Both the position numbers and the translations under genes were made by a program. DNA of 64,000 nt from Hippopus hippopus. Lineage: Eukaryota; Mollusca; Bivalvia; Cardiida; Cardiidae. The notes beneath the pieces are model-generated. The model made no database searches. It was not told the DNA's origin and worked only from the letters and a program-made list of their open reading frames with translations. Position 1 is the first letter of the stretch. The number at the start of each line of letters is the position of its first letter. This document shows positions 33,201 through 43,900 of the stretch, one piece after another. The stretch spans positions 71,304,714 to 71,368,713 of the forward strand of contig OX328099.1 of assembly GCA_946811185.2 (NCBI GenBank), written 5' to 3'.

Positions 33201-36200
33201 AGGAAGATATGCTGATATCTAGCATTTTCTCCATTTCCCACAATGTATTTTACTCTTTAAAAGGTGAAGGTAAAGAGCTAAATCACAGTAGCTCATTCAG
33301 CCAACATGTAACCAATACACTAAAGGCACTTTTTTGGGGGCAGAATAAAACGTAAGGGGATCTTTTGGCACAGGGAAAATTGCAAAGATTTTTTGTGTGT
33401 GTGTGTATTGATGACAGTCATTATGACTCGATTCTCTCCTCTCTTACCACTAATCAATCTCGAGACAATGATTATGTGGGAAAGCAGCAAGCCAGTGAGC
33501 TTATGGCCTGGTCCTGTGTCTGTCTTGCATCTTTTCATGCATGCTTTAACTTTTATTTCAAACATGTCTCTGAAACTACCCATCAAATTTTGTCCAAACC
33601 TCACAGAAATGACCCTGCCATGATCATGGGTAGAACAGTGGTCTAGTGGTTAACACGGACTACCAATCTGAAGGTCAGGGGTTCGAATCTGAGTCCAGTA
33701 TGATGTTTATCAGAGACACCTTGTGTCTCCCACCCAACAAGAGGTGAACTGGTTAGAAACCCAGAGGTAGCCTGGCATGTATCGGTGCTTTGCACTGAAA
33801 ATGTAAAAGAACCAAGGAAATCAATTTGAAAAAGAGCTAGGGTCTGGTACCCAGATTTCCTGGTATCCAACTCTTTCTCTCTGCTCCAATCTGAGCCTGT
33901 CAGAAATGTGTATATATAATAACAAGCACATGTACATGTATCTTACACGAAAGTTTGAAAGTTAAGTAACTGGATAACTTACTAACAAACCCTGTACAGA
34001 AATATCTGAAAATAAAAAGAGATAATCAAGCAATCAACACTGAAAAGTGGTACTCCAGTCTAGTGGAGGGATTTATATAACAACACGCAATGCATGGTCC
34101 TCTTTAGAAATTGCTCATATATTGAAAACTTCAAAAAAAAAAAAATATGGTTCTAAACCATATGGTCTAGGGGTTTCAAATTTGACATGTAGCTTAATCT
34201 AATGGACCTTCACTAAGATTCTTGAAATAAAAGCCATAGGGTCAAAAGTGGCCCCTCCTTCAAGATCAGACTGCACATTCTTTTGCATTGAAGGATCAAA
34301 TACAACTTCGTGGTGTATCTCCCTAATGCATATAAAGATAGATTTGACTATGACTTGTGTTTATTAAAAACATTTGCAGATGACATATAAGTAGTCATTG
34401 TAAGATATTTTATAAGATTCTTACCAAAACAACTCTAGCTTATATTATAAAGCTTATTAAACTTTCCAGATTGAGGCAGATGCAATATGGCTGGCTGGAA
34501 ATGAACAGCCAAAGTTCCCCGAGAGGGGTAAAGGGAATGCCAGTCCTACTTCATCCACCAGGAAAACTGACGTAACCCAATCCTTCTCTGGTTTAAAGTT
34601 AAAGGTAAGAATTTATAAGTCCGTTGTCATACATTAAGTTTTCTCTTGTTTAAGGGTGTAATGTTTAGTTCATCAGTCTTAAGACTGAAAAATGTTGAAA
34701 ACAGTGGGAATTGAAAAAGGTGTTAAACAAAATGAAAACAAACAAACCACAATAAGTCAGACAGGTTTATATCTCACTAGCTTTTCACCTTTCCCTCAAT
34801 GCCTTTGGAAGCCTCTTTCAGGGTCAAGAGAGGCACAGGCACATTGTAGACGTATCACAAGTATGAAAATTACACAAAGGAGGAAATGTTAACAGGGAGT
34901 GAAATTTCAAAATTTGTGTTGCTCAATCAGACTTCCTAGATCAAGATCAGACCACACAGCTAAAATGCATGCAGTATCGTTATTGTTAGGTATTTTACAA
35001 GATACTCTTACAAAAACAACCCTTGCTTCTATATATATATACACACATGTAGCTTACTAAACTTTACAGGATAAAGGAGGTGCAATCAGACTGCTCAGAA
35101 ATCAAGGCCTCATGTTGCACAAGAGGGGAAAAGGAAATGGCAGAAAGAAAACATCCTTCAAGAGACACCATAAGCCATCAGAGAGGACACTGGAACCCAT
35201 GGACTGGAGTCCTACTTCATCCACCAGGAAAACTGACTTAACCCAATCCTTCTCTGGTTTAAAGTTAAAGGTAAGAATTTATAGGTCTGTTGTCATACAT
35301 TAAGTTTTCTCTTGTTTAAGGGTGTAATGTTTAGTTCATCAGTCTTAAGATTGAATAATGTTGAAAACAGTGGGAATTGAAAAAGGTGTTAAACGGAATG
35401 AAAACAAACAAACCACAATAAGTCAGAAAGGTTTTTATACGCCCATCGAAGACGGGACGTATTATGGGATCACCCATGGCGTATGGGCGGGCGTCTGGGC
35501 AGGCAGGTGTCTGTCTGTCCGGGTGGGCGGGTGGTGTCCAGTTTTTTGTCCGGAGCATAACTTTGTCATCTCCAGTCGGATTGACTTGAAACGTGGCATT
35601 TGTGTTTGTTGCAATAATATGGAGTGCAGTGCACAAGAACCATAACTCTACCTCGAGCTGTCTTTGAGTTATTTCCCTTTGATTGTCATTTTTACAGCAT
35701 TTTCTGCTTGTCCAGAGCATAACTTTGTCATCTCCAGTCTGATTGACTTAAAACTTGGCATTTGTGTTTGTTGCAATAATATAGAGTGCAGTGCGAAAGA
35801 ACCTTAACTCTACTTTGTGCTGTCTTTGAGTTATTTCCCTTTGATCGTCATTTTTACAGCATTTTCTGCTTGTCCGGAATACAACTTTGTCATCTCTAGT
35901 CTGAACATCTTCAAATTTGGTATGCTTGATTGTTGAAAAATTACGGAATGCAGTGCACAAGAACCATAACTCTTCCTAGCACGAATTTTGAGTTATTCCC
36001 CCTTAGATCTTCATTTTTATAGCATTTCTTGCTTGTCCGGAGCATAACTTTGCCATCTTAAGTAGGAATGACTTGAAATATGGTATGCTTATTTGTTGCA
36101 ATATTTGGAAGTGCAGTGCACAAGAATTGTAACTCTACCGCGTGCTGTCTTTGAGTTATTTCCATTTGATCGTCATTTTTACAGCATTTAGTGCTTGTCC

Positions 36201-39200
36201 GGAATATAACTTTGTCATCTCAAGTCAGAACGACTTCAAACTTGGTATGCATGTTTGTTGCAATATTACGGAGTACAGTGGGCAAGAACAATAACTCTAC
36301 CTAGCGTGGATTTTGAGTAATTCCACTTTGGTCTTCATTTTTACAGTATTTCTTGCTTGTCCGGAACGGAACTTTGTCACCTCAAGTCAAATTGACTTGA
36401 GACTTGGTAAACGTGTTTGTTGCAGTTACGAAAAGTGCAATGTACTGGAGCCGTAACCTTACCTGATGCCCTTTTGGAATTATTCCTTATTCATTATTTT
36501 TTTTTACAGCTTTTCATGCTTCTCTACAATATAACTTCGTCTTTTCATGTTGGAATGACCTGAAACTTTATATGCATGTTTCCTTAACATTAGAGGAGAC
36601 ATTCATGCCTATTTCAATCACTTACATGATTTCTGCTGCACTACTATTTTCTATACCTGCCCTTTACGATTATTATCCCCCCTCGACAACTGACGGTGGG
36701 ACGGGCGTATCTTGCGACAATTTGCCGCTCTTTTTATCATACTAGCTTTTCACCTTTCCCTCAATGCCTTTGGAAGCCTCTTTCAGGGTCAAGAGAGGCA
36801 CAGGCACATTGTAGACGTATCACAAGCATGAAAATTACACAAAGGAGGAAATGTTAACAGGGAGTGAAATTTCAAAATTTGTGTTGCTCAATCAGACTTC
36901 CTAGATCAAGATCAGACCACACAGCTAAAATGCATGCAGTATCGTTATTGTTTGGTATTTTACAAGATACTCTTACAAAAACAACCCTTGCTTCTATATA
37001 TATATACACATGTAGCTTACTAAACTTTACAGGATAAAGGAGGTGCAATCAGACTGCTCAGAAATCAAGGCCTCATGTTGCACAAGAGGGGAAAAGGAAA
37101 TGGCAGAAAGAAAACATCCTTCAAGAGACACCATAAGCCATCAGAGAGGACACTGGAACCCATGGACTGGAGTCCTACTTCATCCACCAGGAAAACTGAC
37201 TTAACCCAATCCTTCTCTGGTTTAAAGTTAAAGGTAAGAATTTATAGGTCTGTTGTCATACATTAAGTTTTCTCTTGTTTAAGGGTGTAATGTTTAGTTC
37301 ATCAGTCTTAAGATTGAATAATGTGGAAAACAGTGGGAATTGAAAAAGGTGTTAAACAGAATGAAAACAAACCAACCACAATAAGTCAGAAAGGTTTTTA
37401 TACGCCCATCGAAGACGGGACGTATTATGGGATCACCCATGGCATATGGGCGGGCGTCTGGGCAGGCAGGTGTCTGTCTGTCCGGGTGGGCGGGTGGTGT
37501 CCAGTTTTTTGTCCGGAGCATAACTTTGTCATCTCCAGTCGAATTGACTTTAAACGTGGCATTTGTGTTTGTTGCAATAATATGGAGTGCAGTGCACAAG
37601 AACCATAACTCTACCTCGAGCTGTCTTTGAGTTATTTCCCTTTGATTGTCATTTTTACAGCATTTTCTGCTTGTCCAGAGCATAACTTTGTCATCTCCAG
37701 TCTGATTGACTTAAAACTTGGCATTTGTGTTTGTTGCAATAATATAGAGTGCAGTACAAAAGAACCTTAACTCTACTTTGTGCTGTCTTTGAGTTATTTC
37801 CCTTTGATCGTCATTTTTACAGCATTTTCTGCTTGTCCGGAATACAACTTTGTCATCTCTAGTCTGAACATCTTCAAATTTGGTATGCTTGATTGTTGAA
37901 AAATTACGGAATGCAGTGCACAAGAACCATAACTCTTCCTAGCACGAATTTTGAGTTATTCCCCCTTAGATCTTCATTTTTATAGCATTTCTTGCTTGTC
38001 CGGAGCATAACTTTGTCATCTTAAGTAGGAATGACTTGAAATACGGTATGCTTATTTGTTGCAATATTTGGAAGTGCAGTGCACAAGAATTGTAACTCTA
38101 CCGCGTGCTGTCTTTGAGTTATTTCCGTTTGATCGTCATTTTTACAGCATTTAGTGCTTGTCCGGAATATAACTTTGTCATCTAAAGTCAGAACGACTTC
38201 AAACTTGGTATGCATGTTTGTTGCAATATTACGGAGTACAGTGGGCAAGAACAATAACTCTACCTAGCGTGGATTTTGAGTAATTCCACTTTGGTCTTCA
38301 TTTTTACAGTATTTCTTGCTTGTCCGGAACGGAACTTTGTCACCTCAAGTCAAATTGACTTGAGACTTGGTAAACGTGTTTGTTGCAGTTACGAAAAGTG
38401 CAATGTACTGGAGCCGTAACCTTACCTGATGCCCTTTTGGAATTATTCCTTATTCATTATTTTTTTTTTACAGCTTTTCATGCTTCTCTACAATATAACT
38501 TCGTCTTTTCATGTTGGAATGACCTGAAACTTTATATGCATGTTTCCTTAACATTAGAGGAGACATTCATGCCTATTTCAATCACTTACATGATTTCTGC
38601 TGCACTACTATTTTCTATACCTGCCCTTTACGATTATTATCCCCCCTCGACAACTGACGGTGGGACGGGCGTATCTTGCGACAATTTGCCGCTCTTTTTA
38701 TCATACTAGCTTTTCACCTTTCCCTCAATGCCTTTGGAAGCCTCTTTCAGGGTCAAGAGAGGCACAGGCACATTGTAGACGTATCACAAGTATGAAAATT
38801 ACACAAAGGAGGAAATGTTAACAGGGAGTGAAATTTCAAAATTTGTGTTGCTCAATCAGACTTCCTAGATCAAGATCAGACCACACAGCTAAAATGCATG
38901 CAGTATCGTTATTGTTTGGTATTTTACAAGATACTCTTACAAAAACAACCCTTGCTTCTATATATATATACATGTAGCTTACTAAACTTTACAGGATAAA
39001 GGAGGTGCAATCAGACTGCTCAGAAATCAAGGCCTCATGTTGCACAAGAGGGGAAAAGGAAATGGCAGAAAGAAAACATCCTTCAAGAGACACCATAAGC
39101 CATCAGAGAGGACACTGGAACCCATGGACTGGAGTCCTACTTCATCCACCAGGAAAACTGACTTAACCCAATCCTTCTCTGGTTTAAAGTTAAAGGTAAG

Positions 39201-40923
39201 AATTTATAGGTCTGTTGTCATACATTAAGTTTTCTCTTGTTTAAGGGTGTAATGTTTAGTTCATCAGTCTTAAGATTGAATAATGTTGAAAACAGTGGGA
39301 ATTGAAAAAGGTGTTAAACAGAATGAAAACAAACAAACCACAATAAGTCAGAAAGGTTTTTATACGCCCATCGAAGACGGGACGTATTATGGGATCACCC
39401 ATGGCGTATGGGCGGGCGTCTGGGCAGGCAGGTGTCTGTCTGTCCGGGTGGGCGGGTGGTGTCCAGTTTTTTGTCCGGAGCATAACTTTGTCATCTCCAG
39501 TCGGATTGACTTGAAACGTGGCATTTGTGTTTGTTGCAATAATATGGAGTGCAGTGCACAAGAACCATAACTCTACCTCGAGCTGTCTTTGAGTTATTTC
39601 CCTTTGATTGTCATTTTTACAGCATTTTCTGCTTGTCCAGAGCATAACTTTGTCATCTCCAGTCTGATTGACTTAAAACTTGGCATTTGTGTTTGTTGCA
39701 ATAATATAGAGTGCAGTACAAAAGAACCTTAACTCTACTTTGTGCTGTCTTTGAGTTATTTCCCTTTGATCGTCATTTTTACAGCATTTTCTGCTTGTCC
39801 GGAATACAACTTTGTCATCTCTAGTCTGAACATCTTCAAATTTGGTATGCTTGATTGTTGAAAAATTACGGAATGCAGTGCACAAGAACCATAACTCTTC
39901 CTAGCACGAATTTTGAGTTATTCCCCCTTAGATCTTCATTTTTATAGCATTTCTTGCTTGTCCGGAGCATAACTTTGCCATCTTAAGTAGGAATGACTTG
40001 AAATACGGTATGCTTATTTGTTGCAATATAAGGAAGTGCAGTGCACAAGAATTGTAACTCTACCGCGTGCTGTCTTTGAGTTATTTCCGTTTGATCGTCA
40101 TTTTTACAGCATTTAGTGCTTGTCCGGAATATAACTTTGTCATCTCAAGTCAGAATGACTTCAAACTTGGTATGCATGTTTGTTGCAATATTACGGAGTA
40201 CAGTGGGCAAGAACAATAACTCTACCTAGCGTGGATTTTGAGTAATTCCACTTTGGTCTTCATTTTTACAGTATTTCTTGCTTGTCCGGAACGGAACTTT
40301 GTCACCTCAAGTCAAATTGACTTGAGACTTGGTAAACATGTTTGTTGCAGTTACGAAAAGTGCAATGTACTGGAGCCGTAACCTTACCTGATGCCCTTTT
40401 GGAATTATTCCTTATTCATTATTTTTTTTTACAGCTTTTCATGCTTCTCTACAATATAGCTTCGTCTTTTCATGTTGGAATGACCTGAAACTTTATATGC
40501 ATGTTTCCTTAACATTAGAGGAGACATTCATGCCTATTTCAATCACTTACATGATTTCTGCTGCACTACTATTTTCTATACCTGCCCTTTACGATTATTA
40601 TCCCCCCTCGACAACTGGCGGTGGGACGGGCGTATCTTGCGACAATTTGCCGCTCTTTTTATCATACTAGCTTTTCACCTTTCCCTCAATGCCTTTGGAA
40701 GCCTCTTTCAGGGTCAAGAGAGGCACAGGCACATTGTAGACGTATCACAAGCATGAAAATTACACAAAGGAGGAAATGTTAACAGGGAGTGAAATTTCAA
40801 AATTTGTGTTGCTCAATCAGACTTCCTAGATCAAGATCAGACCACACAGCTAAAATGCATGCAGTATCGTTATTGTTAGGTATTTTACAAGATACTCTTA
40901 CAAAAACAACCCTTGCCTGCCTG

Positions 40924-40991
<68 letters not shown>

Positions 40992-43900
40992 GCTTACTAA
41001 ACTTTACAGGATAAAGGAGGTGCAATCAGACTGCTCAGAAATCAAGGCCTCATGTTCGGCAAGAGGGGAAAAGGAAATGGCAGAAAGAAAACATCCTTCA
41101 AGAGACACCATAAGCCATCAGAGAGGACACTGGAACCCATGGACTGGAGTCCTACTTCATCCACCAGGAAAACTGACTTAACCCAATCCTTCTCTGGTTT
41201 AAAGTTAAAGGTAAGAATTTATAGGTCTGTTGTCATACATTAAGTTTTCTCTTGTTTAAGGGTGTAATGTTTAGTTCATCAGTCTTAAGATTGAATAATG
41301 TTGAAAACAGTGGGAATTGAAAAAGGTGTTAAACAGAATGAAAACAAACAAACCACAATAAGTCAGAAAGGTTTTTATACGCCCGTTGAAGACGGGACGT
41401 ATTATGGGATCTCCCATGGCGTACGGGCGGGCGTCTGGGCGGGCGGGTGTCCGTCCATCTGGGTGGGCAGGTGGTGTCCAGTTTTTTTTCCCGGTGCATA
41501 ACTTTGTCATCTCCAGTCGGATTGACTTGAAACTTGGCATTTGTGTTTGTTGCAATAATACGGAGTGCAGTGCACAAGAACCATAACTCTACCTCGTGTT
41601 GTCTTTGAGTTATTTCACTTTGATCGTCTTTTTTACAGCATTTTCTGCTTGTCCGGAGCATAACTTTGTCATCTCCAGTCCGATTGACTTGAAACTTGGC
41701 ATTTGTGTTTGTTGCAATAATATAGAGTGCAGTGCGAAAGAACCTTAACTCTACTTTGTGCTGTCTTTGAGTTATTTCCCTTTGATCGTCATTTTTACAG
41801 CATTTTCTGCTTGTCCGGAATACAACTTTGTCATCTCTAGTCTGAACATCTTCAAATTTGGTATGCTTGATTGTTGAAAAATTACGGAATGCAGTGTACA
41901 AGAACCATAACCATATGCTTGTCCGGAATATAACTTTGTCTCAAGTCAGAATGACTTCAAACTTGGTATGCATGTTTGTTGCAATATTACGGAGTACAGT
42001 GGGCAAGAACAATAACTCTACCCAGCGTGGATTTTGAATAATTCCACTTTGGTCTTCATTTTTACAGTATTTCTTGCTTGTCTGGAACGGAACTTTGTCA
42101 CCTCAAGTCAAATTGACTTGAGACTTGGTAAACATGTTTGTTGCAGTTACGAAAAGTGCAATGTACTGGAGCCGTAACCTTACCTGATGCCCTTTTGGAA
42201 TTATTCCCTATTCATTTTTTTTTACAGCTTTTCATGCTTCTCTACAATATAACTTTGTCTTTTCATGTTTGAATGACCTGAAACTTTATATGCATGTTTC
42301 CTTAACATTAGAGGAGACATTCATGCCTATTTCAATCACTTACATAATTTATGTTGCACTACTATTTTCCTATACCTGCCCTTTACGATTATTATCCCCC
42401 CTCGACAACTGGCGGTGGGACGGGCGTATCTTGCAACAATTTGCCGCTCTTGTTATCTTACTAGCTTTTCACCTTTCCCTCAGTGCCTTTGGAAGCCTCT
42501 TTCAGGGTCAAGAAAGGCACAGGCACATTGTAGACGTATCACAAGCATGAAAATTACACAAAGGAGGAAATGTTAACAGGGAGTGAAATTTCAAAATTTG
42601 TGTTGCTCAATCAGACTTCCTAGATCAAGATCAGACCACACAGCTAAAATGCATGCAGTATCGTTATTGTTAGGTATTTTACAAGATACTCTTACAAAAA
42701 CAACCCTTGCTTCTATATATATATACATGTAGCTTACTAAACTTTACAGGATAAAGGAGGTGCAATCAGACTGCTCAGAAATCAAGGCCTCATGTTGCAC
42801 AAGAGGGGAAAAGGAAATGGCAGAAAGAAAACATCCTTCAAGAGACACCATAAGCCATCAGAGAGGACACTGGAACCCATGGACTGGAGTCCTACTTCAT
42901 CCACCAGGAAAACTGACTTAACCCAATCCTTCTCTGGTTTAAAGTTAAAGGTAAGAATTTATAGGTCTGTTGTCATACATTAAGTTTTCTCTTGTTTAAG
43001 GGTGTAATGTTTAGTTCATCAGTCTTAAGATTGAATAATGTTGAAAACAGTGGGAATTGAAAAAGGTGTTAAACAGAATGAAAACAAACAAACCAGGACT
43101 AGATCAGATTCAAGATCAGACTGCACATTCTTCTGTGTTGAAGGATTGAAAAAGACTTCATTGTGTAACTCCCTATTACAGCATTAGTGCCAGCTATTTC
43201 TACTTTGCGTCTTGCGTCATTGGGCCATTATTTCGCGTCTTTGCTACGAGAAGCACTCGTAGACATTCCTACTTTCAGTATTTTGTAAACTAACAATAAA
43301 AAGAAGAAAGAAAATAGTTCAACCAGCCTGGGTCGGAAAGTCATGTCGACATCAGATATAAAACTGACATAGATCTAATTATTTTTTTCTTCTTCTTTTT
43401 AAAACTGGCAAAAACATACTGATGAAGGATACAACCAATAACAATTGCAATAGTTTAAACATTTATTCATTATACACAACATTTTATGCAAAAATAAACG
43501 ATATACAGTCTTCACACTTTATGATCCAGATGTGATTTCTCCGACATTTTCAATACACGTTATCAGGTAATGGCTATAAATAGAACGGCGTATTCGACTG
43601 TTTTCTATTGGCTGTAATAGCTGGTAGGGCGGGGCTATGTGAAGTACTGTGTCAGTTCACTGCATTTTAGATTGAGGTAAAATAGGTTACGCAATATAAA
43701 GAACACGAGCTCCTTTTCTTCACAATGTTTTAAGACAGTATAAGAGTATGCACTTGAAATTTCCTCAAAGCAAAGGATCAATAAACTGATCGACTTACAT
43801 CAAAGGTAAGCCACGCCTTGCCATGTCATTTCTTACCGCCACTCTGGTCATATGGGAAACAAACTTTCCCCCACTTTTTATCACGGCACACTTTTTATTT

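Larger units (their letters stand above)
34605..43095 (+). repeat. Tandem exon-plus-intron array
   Basis: Units of 1963, 1962, 2015 and 1740 bp (exon start to exon start) carry exons E1-E5 with shared intron sequence on both sides: GTCCGTTGTCATACATTAAG and the SINE tail TGTTGAAAACAGTGGGAATT after each exon, GCTTTTCACCTTTCCCTCAA and CATGCAGTATCGTTATTGTT before each exon. The D-E1 intron has both flanks joined without the ACGCCC element. Confidence 0.85.

Noticed and set aside
33629..33700. tRNA-like sequences (also at 2762, 3354, 25738 and inverted at 23850)
   Set aside because: A and B boxes are present, but each is followed by a shared SINE body and the cloverleaf pairing is poor. They are SINE heads, not tRNA genes.
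41329..41901. 190-codon antisense frame in the E4-E5 intron, with related 129- and 70-codon frames in the other introns
   Set aside because: The frame repeats with the ~162 bp subrepeat of the ACGCCC element, and 162 is divisible by three, so the frame stays open by periodicity. The product is internally repetitive with no known domain.
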